Source of the DNA: Streptomyces sp. BK239
Lineage (GTDB): Bacteria; Actinomycetota; Actinomycetes; Streptomycetales; Streptomycetaceae
NCBI RefSeq assembly: GCF_004217285.1
Contig: NZ_SHKS01000003.1
Location: 693,771-757,770 of the forward strand
Direction: 5' to 3'
DNA length: 64,000 nt
Shown here: in pieces, positions 28,201-36,251 of the stretch
Numbering within the stretch: the first letter of the stretch is position 1
How the letters are laid out: every line of letters begins with the position of its first letter
The notes under the pieces: generated by a model
Told to the model about the DNA's origin: nothing
Databases searched by the model: none
The model's input: only the letters and a program-made list of their open reading frames with translations
Position numbers and translations under genes: made by a program

Positions 28201-29445
28201 TCAGCCCTGGCGCGACCCTGCGGTGGACGCCTCCGACGACGACGCGACCGGCTTGGCCGGACGGAAGCGGGCCGTCTTCAGCCAACGGCGCATGGCCGTC
28301 GCCATGGGGCGCTCGAGGAAGCGGTGCACGACGTAGCAGAGCAGCACCAGACCGATCACCGTGCCCACGATCAGCAGCCGGGGGTCGACCCGGTCGCCGA
28401 AGCGGTAGGCGATGGTCAGGCCGATGGGGCTGTGCAGCAGGTACAGCGGGAAGGTGAGCGTGCCCGCGACGCTCAGCCACCGCCAGCGGATCCGGTGCGT
28501 CCAGCCCAGCGCGATCGCGGCGATCATGAAGAAGAACGCCGTGATGACCAGGATCAGCCAGCCGCGCCACGGCGACCACTCGTTCCAGCTGATACGGCCC
28601 CCGCCCGGCGTCAGCAGGAAGTGCAGCGCCAGCAGCCACGACATGCCGACCACGCCCCACAGCAGCGGCGTCGGACGGAAGCGGTACATGAGGTAGAACG
28701 CCATGCCGGCGATGAAGTACGGCGCGGACGGCGGGTTGACCACCAGCGTCAGCAGCGGCATGTCCGCGGCCGGGGCGAGCACGGCGGCCACCGTCCACAG
28801 CCCGGCGAAGACCAGCACCCGCTGGTAGGTGAGGCCCTTCCACACCACGACCGCGAAGGTCAGGTAGAAGCACAGCTCGGGCCAGAGCGTCCAGTACACC
28901 GAGTCCAGGTGCTCCACGCCCAGCGGCTTCTGCAGCATCGTGAGGTTGGCGAGGATCACCCGCGGCTCGGTGCTCCCGAAGGGCGCACCGGCGAACTTGA
29001 TGCATATCGCCGAGACCACGACCCCGATCCAGTACATCGGGTAGAGGCGGGTGACGCGGGATATGAAGAAGTCGCGCGGGGTGCGGCCCCAGGCGCTCAT
29101 ACAGATGACGAAGCCGCTGATCAGGAAGAACAGGTCGACGCCGAGCCGTCCGAAGGCGAAGATCGGGTGGGCGTCCGGGAAGATGTTCTCCGGCGTGCGG
29201 CCCCAGAGGTGGACCATCGTCTTCGGCTTCTGACCGATGAAGTGGAAGAGCACCACGGCCAGCGCAGCCAGGAACCGCAGTCCGTCGAGCGCGGCCAGCC
29301 GCCCCCCGCCGGCACCCGAGCGGGACACGATCACGCGTCCGGAGGCGGGCGCGGCCTGCGTCGGCGGTGTCTTCTGCGCCGCTGCTCCCTCACCTCCCAG
29401 GTCCGTGGTCGCGTCGACCTGTCCCGTTCGGTGCGTCGTCGTCAT
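28201..29445 (-). CDS. Acyltransferase 3 family membrane protein
   Basis: A 414-residue OafA/YrhL-type acyltransferase with about ten membrane helices. It has the family motif pair: RLAALDGLRFLAALAVVLFHF (the active-site-like H near the first helix) and GVDLFFLISGFVICMSAWGRTPRDFFISRVTRLYPMYW. Such proteins O-acylate cell-surface sugars, peptidoglycan or natural products. The N-terminal 50 residues are hydrophilic and variable. The start ATG 29445 has AGAGGG immediately before it, which is too close to be ideal; no better in-frame start was found. Confidence 0.88.
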   Translation of the reverse strand: MTTTHRTGQVDATTDLGGEGAAAQKTPPTQAAPASGRVIVSRSGAGGGRLAALDGLRFLAALAVVLFHFIGQKPKTMVHLWGRTPENIFPDAHPIFAFGRLGVDLFFLISGFVICMSAWGRTPRDFFISRVTRLYPMYWIGVVVSAICIKFAGAPFGSTEPRVILANLTMLQKPLGVEHLDSVYWTLWPELCFYLTFAVVVWKGLTYQRVLVFAGLWTVAAVLAPAADMPLLTLVVNPPSAPYFIAGMAFYLMYRFRPTPLLWGVVGMSWLLALHFLLTPGGGRISWNEWSPWRGWLILVITAFFFMIAAIALGWTHRIRWRWLSVAGTLTFPLYLLHSPIGLTIAYRFGDRVDPRLLIVGTVIGLVLLCYVVHRFLERPMATAMRRWLKTARFRPAKPVASSSEASTAGSRQG

Positions 29446-29636
29446 CCCTCTACCGTTCGTAGGCGTCGTCTGTGGGCCCGCTGAGCCAGCCTGACAGTCT
29501 GACCTGCGGACCGATGGAAGGGTTGTGAGGACCAGGAGAAAATGTTTTGGGTTTGTACCGCCTGGCCCCGTCCCGCCCGGAGGCGCGCACATACCCGGAG
29601 CCTTAGGGAAGCCCGGATCCGGCGCGGCGAAAAAGC

Positions 29637-29666
29637 GGAAGCCCTGTCCGTGAGGACAGGGCTTCC
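29637..29666. terminator. Terminator of tRNA-Phe
   Basis: Perfect 13-bp stem (29637-29649 with 29654-29666), 4-base loop, preceded by AAAA; 6 bases beyond the 3' end of the tRNA on the minus strand. Confidence 0.87.
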
Positions 29667-29672
29667 GGGCTG

Positions 29673-29746
29673 TGGCTGGGGCCGGGGTCGAACCGGCGAC
29701 CTTCCGCTTTTCAGGCGGACGCTCGTACCAACTGAGCTACCCAGCC
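29673..29746 (-). tRNA. tRNA-Phe (anticodon GAA)
   Basis: 74-nt cloverleaf: acceptor GGCTGGG, anticodon loop CTGAAAA, T loop TTCGACC. Last gene of a minus-strand tRNA cluster Glu-Asp-Phe. Confidence 0.96.
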
Positions 29747-29748
29747 AC

Positions 29749-29768
29749 GAGGTTTCACGTGAAACCTC
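29749..29768. other. parS chromosome-segregation site
   Basis: A perfect 20-bp palindrome GAGGTTTCACGTGAAACCTC whose central 14 bases, GTTTCACGTGAAAC (29752-29765), equal the ParB-binding parS core known from Bacillus and Streptomyces. It lies in the 24-bp gap between tRNA-Phe and tRNA-Asp. In Streptomyces about twenty such sites cluster around oriC and nucleate ParB complexes before sporulation septation. Confidence 0.9.
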
Positions 29769-29770
29769 AG

Positions 29771-29845
29771 CGGTCCTGACGGGATTTGAACCCGCGGCCT
29801 CCACCTTGACAGGGTGGCGAGCACTCCAAACTGCTCCACAGGACC
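29771..29845 (-). tRNA. tRNA-Asp (anticodon GTC), second copy
   Basis: Identical over 75 nt to the gene at 24012-24086. Middle gene of the Glu-Asp-Phe cluster. Confidence 0.96.
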
Positions 29846-29882
29846 AAGCGTTGTGTACGACAGTGTCGCACACGGTGTTGCG

Positions 29883-29955
29883 TGCCCCCAACGGGATTCG
29901 AACCCGTGCTACCGCCTTGAAAGGGCGGCGTCCTAGGCCGCTAGACGATGAGGGC
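29883..29955 (-). tRNA. tRNA-Glu (anticodon TTC)
   Basis: 73-nt cloverleaf: acceptor GCCCTCA/TGGGGGC with one G-U pair, anticodon loop CTTTCAA, T loop TTCGAAT. First gene of the minus-strand cluster. Confidence 0.96.
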
Positions 29956-30035
29956 TATCGGCCCGCCTGGGCGCTTCTCAGCGCGTCGGGGACGTGAGAA
30001 GCATATGGGATGGCGGGAGGGATCGCCAAAACGGT

Positions 30036-31697
30036 TTACCGGGCGGGTGCGGAGGGCGTCGGGGGCGGGGTGCCGGGAGCCCCTGTGGGAGGGGTGTTCG
30101 CGGGTGCCGTGGGCGGTGCGCCCGTCGGCGTTCCGGACGGTCCCGTCGGGGTTCCGGAGGGGCTGGGCGAGGTGGTGGCGCCCGGTTGGTTCTCCTTCGG
30201 GAGGTGGCGGCTGACCTCGGCGGTCGTCAGGCCCAGGCCGCCCAGTTTGATCTCGTCCCAGGCCTGGAGACGCCGCGTGTCGCGGTCGAAGTAGAGGATC
30301 GAGGCCTGGATGGGGTCGGGGTACTTGCCCTCGACGGCACGCAGGCCGCTGCCGCCCGTCGACCCCTCGACGCGCAGCCGGGTGCCGTTCTTCAGGATCT
30401 CCATGTCCTCGTGATGGAGGTGACCGGCCAGGGCGAGGGGCACCTCGCCGTCGGTCCGGCGGGCGGCGGCGGGCTCGTGGGCGACGGCCACGTCGACGGG
30501 CGTGCCGGCGGCCCGCTGGGCGCGGAGCGCGTCCGCGAGCCGGTCGCCGGCCGCTTCCTGAACGTCCTGGCCGCTCTGTTCGGTCGAGCGGTCGGGGGTG
30601 AACTGCGGGTCGCCGACGCCGGCGAAGCGCAGACCTGCGAGGGTCACGGCGCGGCCGTCGTCGAGGATGTGGACGTTGCGGACGCCTTCCAGGTAGCGCT
30701 GGGTGGTCGCCGAGTCGTGGTTGCCCCGGACCCAGACGTAGGGCGCGCCGAGGTCGGCGATGGGGTCCAGGAAGCCGTTCTCCGCCGCTGATCCGTGGTC
30801 CATGGTGTCGCCGGAGTCGACGATGACGTCCACGTCGTACTGGTCGACGAGGGAGGAGATGATCTTCCAGCTCGCGGGGTTGAGGTGGATGTCCGAGACG
30901 TGCAGCACGCGGACGGTGGTGGGGTCCGGCTGGTAGGCCGGGAGGGTCGAGGTGACGTCGTAGAGCTTGGTCACATTGGTGACCAGGCGGGCCAGTTCCT
31001 TCTGGTAGACGTCGAACTCGGTGACGATGCTGCGGGCGTTGCCGACCAGGGAGGGCGCCGAGGAGAGCAGGCCCGAGAAGCGCGGTTCGAGGACCGACTT
31101 GGGGTTCCAGGTGGCCCACGCGGTGGCGCCCGAGGCGGTGAGGAGGCCGAGGGCGAGGCCGCCTGCGGCGAGGGCGCGGCGGGGGCGGCGGTAGACGGCG
31201 AGGCCGAGCGCGGTGGCGCCGGTGACGACGGCGACGCAGGAGCGGAGTGCGAGGTCGAGGGTGCCGTGCTCGACGTCGCGGGCGATCTCGTCCTGGAGGC
31301 CGGAGAGGCGCTCGGGGTGGTCGACGAGGGCCTGGGCGCGGACGGGGTCGAGCTGGTCGACGTTGACGTCCAGCCGGACGGGCCCGGTGTGACTGTCCAG
31401 CTGGAGGGCGCCCAGCGGAGAGACGTTGATCTTGGTGCCGCCGGTGGTGGAGGGGCGCAGGGTCATCGTCGTGTTCATCGGTCCCACGGGGGCGCGGACG
31501 TCGCCGACGATCAGCAGCCCGAGCCAGGCGCCGAGCAGGACGACGGCGGTGAGACCGAGGGCGCGGGTCCACGGGCGGGGCCGGGCGGCGAGTTCGGGGG
31601 TGGTGCGGGGAGCGGCGGGGCGGGAGCCGGGCTTGCGGTGCTTCATGGGGTTCAGGGCGGCGGCGGAGGCGCGGAGGGGGACGCGGACGCGGACCAT
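30036..31697 (-). CDS. Membrane-anchored metallophosphoesterase
   Basis: A 553-residue protein. Two hydrophobic helices (about residues 48-68 and 150-190 region) flank an extracytoplasmic segment, and the C-terminal half is a calcineurin-like phosphoesterase: VLHVSDIHLNPASW, VIVDSGDTMDHG, YVWVRGNHDS and ALAGHLHHEDM give the metal ligands. The last 60 residues are Pro/Thr/Ser-rich. The substrate is unknown. The ATG at 31697 has no ribosome-binding site but codons from there on are strongly GC3-biased; ATG 31646 is an alternative. Divergent from the zincin gene 84 bases away. Confidence 0.88.
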   Translation of the reverse strand: MVRVRVPLRASAAALNPMKHRKPGSRPAAPRTTPELAARPRPWTRALGLTAVVLLGAWLGLLIVGDVRAPVGPMNTTMTLRPSTTGGTKINVSPLGALQLDSHTGPVRLDVNVDQLDPVRAQALVDHPERLSGLQDEIARDVEHGTLDLALRSCVAVVTGATALGLAVYRRPRRALAAGGLALGLLTASGATAWATWNPKSVLEPRFSGLLSSAPSLVGNARSIVTEFDVYQKELARLVTNVTKLYDVTSTLPAYQPDPTTVRVLHVSDIHLNPASWKIISSLVDQYDVDVIVDSGDTMDHGSAAENGFLDPIADLGAPYVWVRGNHDSATTQRYLEGVRNVHILDDGRAVTLAGLRFAGVGDPQFTPDRSTEQSGQDVQEAAGDRLADALRAQRAAGTPVDVAVAHEPAAARRTDGEVPLALAGHLHHEDMEILKNGTRLRVEGSTGGSGLRAVEGKYPDPIQASILYFDRDTRRLQAWDEIKLGGLGLTTAEVSRHLPKENQPGATTSPSPSGTPTGPSGTPTGAPPTAPANTPPTGAPGTPPPTPSAPAR

Positions 31698-31781
31698 TCG
31701 TCGCGTATGCCCAAGCGAGCGACCGGATATGCGGGCCGTTCGCACCCCTCGCACGGCGGTGTCGTACCGGAGAATGGGCGT

Positions 31782-32132
31782 GTGCTGGAGATGACGCGCG
31801 AGGAGTTCGAGGAACTGGTCGCCGAGGCGCTGGACCGGATTCCGCCGGAGTTGACGCGGTTGATGGACAACGTCGCGGTGTTCGTCGAGGACGAGCCGCC
31901 CGCGGACGATCCCGAGCTGCTCGGGCTGTACGAGGGGACCCCGCTGACCGATCGCGGCGAGTGGTACGCGGGGGTGCTGCCGGACCGGATCACGATCTAC
32001 CGGGGGCCGACGCTGCGGATGTGCGCGACGCGGGAGGAGGTCGTCGCGGAGACCGAGGTGACGGTGGTGCACGAGATCGCCCATCACTTCGGGATCGACG
32101 ACGCGCGGCTGCACGCGCTGGGGTACGGCTGA
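31782..32132 (+). CDS. Zincin-like metallopeptidase family protein
   Basis: A 116-residue protein of the small Zincin_1 family (MTREEFEELVAEALDRIPPEL start, VFVEDEPP, and a C-terminal HEIAHHFGIDD active-site motif). The HExxH glutamate and histidines are intact, and an aspartate follows as third-ligand candidate. Biological substrates are unknown. GTG 31782 lies 6 bases after a GAGAAT -10-like box and lacks a ribosome-binding site; ATG 31791 is an alternative start. Confidence 0.9.
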   Translation: MLEMTREEFEELVAEALDRIPPELTRLMDNVAVFVEDEPPADDPELLGLYEGTPLTDRGEWYAGVLPDRITIYRGPTLRMCATREEVVAETEVTVVHEIAHHFGIDDARLHALGYG

Positions 32133-32269
32133 GTCGCTCGGGCCGCCTGAGCCGCTGATGGCCGGACCGGCTGAGGGGGTGCGGGCTGCAGGGCCTTCGG
32201 GGCGCGTGTCCTCCTGCGGGTGGCGGGAGTTGAAGTGGTTGACTCCCGCTTCGTCACCGGAGGTGGCCC

Positions 32270-32809
32270 GTGCGCCCCTTGTACCTACCCGTTCGCCTGG
32301 CCGTCACGGTCCTGGTCGCCGCAGCGGCCGCCGGTTGCATGAGCGTGGGCGACGACGAGGGCGGCCGGGTCCGGCCGTCGCACTCGGTGGGGCACCGGGG
32401 CGGTGAGGCGGCGGACGTCGGCGGCGGCGGGTGGGCCGGTGGGCACGGCTTCGCCACGGCGGGCGGCGAGGGCAGGCACGGGCGGGGCAAGGGCGGGAAG
32501 AAGGGCGAGCCGGGCGCGTCGGCGGCCCCGTCGGAATCCGCCTCGCCGAAGGCGAGCGCGGCGCCGTCGGTGAAGACGCAGCCGGGCAAGCCCGGGCAGA
32601 GCGAGAAGCCGGGAGTGCCGGAACCGCCGAAGGAGGAACCGGCGCCCACGCGTCCCGCCGAACCGCAGACGCCGGCCCCGCAGCCGGACCCGCCGCTGCC
32701 CAGCGTGCCGGAGCCGACGGTCGCCGAGCCGTCGTCGTCGGCGCACGAGGAGCCGGCGCCGCAGCTGGTCGAGCGGGAGCCGGCGCCGGTGGCGGGGGTG
32801 CCGGTGTAA
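32270..32809 (+). CDS. Putative lipoprotein, glycine/proline-rich
   Basis: A 179-residue protein with a signal peptide (RPLYLPVRLAVTVLVAAAA) ending in a lipobox-like AAGC, so it is probably anchored by the cysteine at about residue 23. The rest is low-complexity: Gly/His/Arg-rich, then Lys/Pro/Glu-rich, with no recognisable fold. GTG 32270 follows GGAGG by 6 bases. It may be a wall-spanning spacer protein; function unknown. Confidence 0.72.
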   Translation: MRPLYLPVRLAVTVLVAAAAAGCMSVGDDEGGRVRPSHSVGHRGGEAADVGGGGWAGGHGFATAGGEGRHGRGKGGKKGEPGASAAPSESASPKASAAPSVKTQPGKPGQSEKPGVPEPPKEEPAPTRPAEPQTPAPQPDPPLPSVPEPTVAEPSSSAHEEPAPQLVEREPAPVAGVPV

Positions 32810-32918
32810 GTGTCCCGGCTCAAGTGCTTTGCGGTGGCGGCTCGTTCGCGTCCGGACGGGGTGCGCCTCGACGCGGGGCCGGCTGTGCCGGGTGTGACGT
32901 ACGTCTACAGGGCTCGGT

Positions 32919-32948
32919 TTGCCTTAGGGGGTGCAGGGTGCGTATGGT
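32919..32948 (+). promoter_or_regulatory. Candidate promoter of the DEAD-box helicase gene
   Basis: TTGCCT (32919-32924), 18 bases, TATGGT (32943-32948). It would give a leader of about 155 nt before ATG 33109, containing a hairpin at 32990-33005. Confidence 0.45.
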
Positions 32949-33108
32949 GGTAGATCGTTTGATCCCATTTGCCCGGCGCCACCGCAGAGCGCGCCGTGTG
33001 GCGCGTACTCTCCCTTGCCGTGGCGGCGGACCGCATAGAGGCGGTCGTAATGCGAACACGGAGTTGACGGGCGCGTGCCGACGAGACTCCGGAAGGTTTC
33101 GCATTCGC

Positions 33109-35121
33109 ATGTCCATTTCCAGTACTGATCACGCCGTCGTGCCCGAGAACGTCGTGACCGAGAACGTCGACGCCGACCTCGTGAACGAGGCCGCCGACAC
33201 CCAGGTCAACGAGACTCCCGAGCTCACCTTCGCAGACCTCGGCCTCCCCGAGGGCGTCGTGCGCAAGCTGGCGCAGAACGGCGTGACCAGCCCCTTCCCG
33301 ATCCAGGCGGCGACCATTCCGGACGCCCTGGCCGGCAAGGACATCCTCGGCCGTGGCCGCACCGGCTCCGGCAAGACCCTCTCCTTCGGTCTGCCGACGC
33401 TGGCCACGCTGGCCGGCGGCCGCACCGAGAAGAAGAAGCCCCGCGCGGTCATCCTGACCCCGACGCGCGAGCTGGCCATGCAGGTCGCCGACGCGCTCCA
33501 GCCGTACGGCGACGTCCTCGGCCTGAAGATGAAGGTCGTCTGCGGCGGTACGTCGATGGGCAACCAGATCTACGCCCTCGAGCGCGGCGTCGACATCCTG
33601 GTCGCCACCCCCGGCCGCCTCCGCGACATCATCAACCGCGGCGCCTGCTCGCTGGAGGACGTGCAGATCTCCGTCCTCGACGAGGCCGACCAGATGTCCG
33701 ACCTGGGCTTCCTGCCCGAGGTGACGGAGCTGCTCGACCAGGTCCCGGCGAGCGGTCAGCGCATGCTCTTCTCCGCGACCATGGAGAACGAGATCAAGAC
33801 CCTGGTCGACCGCTACCTGAAGAACCCGGTCAGCCACGAGGTCGACGCCGCCCAGGGCGCGGTGACGACCATGTCGCACCACATCCTGATCGTGAAGCCC
33901 AAGGACAAGGCGCCGGTCACGGCCGCGATCGCCTCCCGCAAGGGCCGCACCATCATCTTCGTCCGCACCCAGCTCGGCGCGGACCGCGTCGCGGAGCAGC
34001 TGCGCGAGGCGGGTGTGAAGGCTGACGCGCTGCACGGCGGCATGACCCAGGGCGCGCGCACCCGGACGCTGGCCGACTTCAAGGACGGTTACGTCAACGT
34101 CCTGGTCGCGACGGACGTGGCGGCCCGCGGCATCCACGTCGACGGCATCGACCTGGTGCTGAACGTCGACCCGGCCGGCGACCACAAGGACTACCTGCAC
34201 CGAGCCGGCCGCACCGCCCGCGCGGGCCGCACCGGCACGGTCGTCTCCCTGTCCCTGCCGCACCAGCGGCGTCAGATCTTCCGTCTGATGGAGGACGCGG
34301 GCGTCGACGCCGGGCGTCACATCATCCAGGGTGGGGCCGCCTTCGACCCGGAGGTCGCCGAGATCACCGGCGCCCGCTCGATGACGGAGGTCCAGGCCGA
34401 GTCCGCGGGCAACGCCGCGCAGCAGGCCGAGCGCGAGGTCTCCCAGCTCACCAAGCAGCTGGAGCGCGCGCAGCGTCGTGCGACCGAGCTGCGCGAGGAG
34501 GCCGACCGGCTGGTCGCCCGGGTCGCGCGCGAGCGGGGCGAGGACCCCGAGGCGGCGGTGGCCGAGGCGCAGGCCGCGGCCGTCGAGGCCGTCGAGGCGC
34601 CGGCGGGGTCCGAGGTGTCCGTGCCGGAGCAGCCGGCCGCGCGGGACATCGACCGCGGCGACCGTGACCGTGGTGGCCGTTCGTTCGAGCGTCGTGACGA
34701 CCGTCGGGACGACCGTGGTGGCCGTTCCTTCGAGCGTCGTGACGACCGTGGCGGCTTCAACCGCGACCGTCGGGATGACCGTGGTGGCCGTTCGTTCGAG
34801 CGTCGTGACGACCGTCGGGACGACCGTGGTGGCCGTTCCTTCGAGCGTCGTGACGACCGCGGCGGCTTCAACCGCGACGGCGACCGTGACCGTGGTGGCC
34901 GTTCCTTCGAGCGTCGCGACGACCGTGGCGGCTTCCGCGGGCGTGACGAGCGTGGCGGGCACCGTGGCAGCGACCGTCCGTTCAACCGCGACCGCCGCGA
35001 CGACCGCCCGGGCTTCCGCACCGGCGGTCACGACCGCCCGTACGGTCGCCGTGACGACCACCGCGGCGGCGGCTCCTTCGGCCGCCGTGAGGACAAGCCG
35101 CGCTGGAAGCGCAACGGCTGA
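33109..35121 (+). CDS. DEAD-box ATP-dependent RNA helicase
   Basis: A 670-residue helicase. The core has the Q motif (FPIQAATIPDALAG), Walker A RTGSGKT, PTRELAMQ, DEADQMSD, SATMENE and the motif VI segment HRAGRTARAGRTG. A coiled-coil-like segment (QQAEREVSQLTKQLERAQRR) follows, then a 160-residue tail made of repeats of RDDRGGRSFERRDD, an RGG-like RNA-binding tail. Such helicases of the DeaD/RhlE type act in ribosome assembly and cold adaptation. ATG 33109 follows GGAAGG at 12 bases. A perfect hairpin follows the stop. Confidence 0.95.
   Translation: MSISSTDHAVVPENVVTENVDADLVNEAADTQVNETPELTFADLGLPEGVVRKLAQNGVTSPFPIQAATIPDALAGKDILGRGRTGSGKTLSFGLPTLATLAGGRTEKKKPRAVILTPTRELAMQVADALQPYGDVLGLKMKVVCGGTSMGNQIYALERGVDILVATPGRLRDIINRGACSLEDVQISVLDEADQMSDLGFLPEVTELLDQVPASGQRMLFSATMENEIKTLVDRYLKNPVSHEVDAAQGAVTTMSHHILIVKPKDKAPVTAAIASRKGRTIIFVRTQLGADRVAEQLREAGVKADALHGGMTQGARTRTLADFKDGYVNVLVATDVAARGIHVDGIDLVLNVDPAGDHKDYLHRAGRTARAGRTGTVVSLSLPHQRRQIFRLMEDAGVDAGRHIIQGGAAFDPEVAEITGARSMTEVQAESAGNAAQQAEREVSQLTKQLERAQRRATELREEADRLVARVARERGEDPEAAVAEAQAAAVEAVEAPAGSEVSVPEQPAARDIDRGDRDRGGRSFERRDDRRDDRGGRSFERRDDRGGFNRDRRDDRGGRSFERRDDRRDDRGGRSFERRDDRGGFNRDGDRDRGGRSFERRDDRGGFRGRDERGGHRGSDRPFNRDRRDDRPGFRTGGHDRPYGRRDDHRGGGSFGRREDKPRWKRNG
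34660..35080 (+). repeat. Degenerate tandem repeats coding the RGG/RDD tail
   Basis: Near-identical DNA segments of about 60 bp recur within the helicase tail (CGTGGTGGCCGTTCGTTCGA and variants at about 34668, 34716, 34782, 34830 and 34892). Copies encode RGGRSFERRDDR. Copy number is likely to vary between strains. Confidence 0.8.
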
Positions 35122-35137
35122 GTCTGTCTGAAGTGAT

Positions 35138-35174
35138 GAAGGGCCCCGTGACACGAGATGTCACGGGGCCCTTC
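35138..35174 (+). terminator. Terminator of the DEAD-box helicase gene
   Basis: Perfect 16-bp stem (35138-35153 with 35159-35174), 5-base loop, 16 bases after the stop codon. Confidence 0.9.
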
Positions 35175-35310
35175 CACATTCACCAGGCGCGAAAACGACG
35201 CCCGATGCGCCCGTTTCCTTCCCCTTCCCGACCACTGACAGGGCCGTGTCCCCGATACCCGATCGGAGACAGGGCCACGTCCCGCTATGCTCGGGGAGGC
35301 AACATCGCCT

Positions 35311-35383
35311 GGGCCCTTAGCTCAATTGGCAGAGCAGTGGACTTTTAATCCATTGGTTGTGGGTTCGAGTCCCACAGGGCCTA
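35311..35383 (+). tRNA. tRNA-Lys (anticodon TTT)
   Basis: 73-nt cloverleaf: acceptor GGGCCCT/AGGGCCT with a first G-U pair, anticodon loop CTTTTAA, T loop TTCGAGT. Transcribed on the plus strand. Confidence 0.96.
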
Positions 35384-35420
35384 CGGACGCGGGGGAGAGG
35401 CACTCCCCCCGACTTGCCGC

Positions 35421-35458
35421 GCAGCGCCCGGATCAGCTTCGGCTGATCCGGGCGCTGC
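35421..35458 (+). terminator. Terminator downstream of tRNA-Lys
   Basis: Perfect 17-bp stem (35421-35437 with 35442-35458) closed by a TTCG tetraloop, 37 bases after the tRNA. Confidence 0.9.
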
Positions 35459-35760
35459 TTCGTTTCCGCGCCGGTCGGCCGGACAGCCAGGGGACGCTTC
35501 ATCGCCCAGTCCGGGCTACCTCTCGCGGGTGAATCAGCGCCGGTCTTCGGCGGTCGATGCGGGGGTTCGGGGTGGCTTCCGCGCGGTGCTGTTCCCGGGC
35601 CGGAAACGCGGTCTGGCCTCGGGTGGGGTGGTGTCGTCGCCGGGGTGGGAGGGCCGCTGATGCGTCGCTTTCGGGCACATGTTCTGGAATATGCGGCATG
35701 TACTGTTCGGCGCCTGATCAAGGACGGATGGACATGACGCATGAACACGGGGGACCGACG
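35459..35760. other. Intergenic stretch before the four-gene cluster
   Basis: About 300 bases without a supported gene. The last 80 bases are less GC-rich (ATGTTCTGGAATATGCGGC near 35679) and probably carry the promoter of the cluster; a TACTGT at about 35700 is a possible -10. No integrase gene or duplicated tRNA-Lys 3' end was noticed. Confidence 0.5.
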
Positions 35761-36225
35761 ATGAAGAGGACGTTGCTGACCACGGGGCTCGTCTCGGTGC
35801 TGGTCATGGGGTACGTCACGCCGAGCGTGGCCATCTCCGACTCCGCCTCGACGGCTCTGCCCGGCACCGGCGCCAAGCTCGAGGTGAACGCCTGGCAATG
35901 CAGCGCCTACGCCGACAAGTGCTCCTTCAAGACCTCCACCAAGGCCAAGAAGGGCGGCGTGAAGTACAACGTCAGCAAGATCACCAACATGGCCACCGTC
36001 AAGGCGAACGGCTGGCAGGCCACCCTCGCGTTGAGTCCCAGCGGGACGCAGGTGAGTGAGAACACCCGGCAGGTCAGTTGGACCAACGAGAACACCTGGA
36101 TCGCTGACATCAACGGCATCGCCGACCCGGGCGGTTCGTTGAACACGAGCATCACCACCTGCTCCGACGGCGGTGCCTTCAAGTCCGGGGTCAAGGCGTT
36201 CGCTTCCGCCTGTGCCAACGACTGA
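35761..36225 (+). CDS. Small secreted cysteine-containing protein
   Basis: A 154-residue exported protein: signal peptide MKRTLLTTGLVSVLVMGYVT followed by PSVA and a mature chain beginning ISDSAS. The mature chain of about 130 residues is beta-like, rich in Ser, Thr, Asn and Lys, with four cysteines (two around WQCSAYADKCSF, one in TTCSDGG, one in ASACAND), enough for two disulfides. No family was recognised. The sequence is lower in GC and in Ala/Arg than neighbours. It is the first gene of a tight plus-strand group; the next start is 26 bases after its stop. Longer in-frame starts exist at 35728 and 35734. Confidence 0.75.
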   Translation: MKRTLLTTGLVSVLVMGYVTPSVAISDSASTALPGTGAKLEVNAWQCSAYADKCSFKTSTKAKKGGVKYNVSKITNMATVKANGWQATLALSPSGTQVSENTRQVSWTNENTWIADINGIADPGGSLNTSITTCSDGGAFKSGVKAFASACAND

Positions 36226-36251
36226 GCGACGAGTTGAAGCGGAGCGGCCGC

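Noticed and set aside
24171..28457. 1428-codon open frame on the plus strand across hrpA
   Set aside because: Antisense to a clear DEAH helicase; its composition (Arg/Val/Asp/Leu/Gly-rich without motifs) is the usual mirror of GC3-biased coding DNA.
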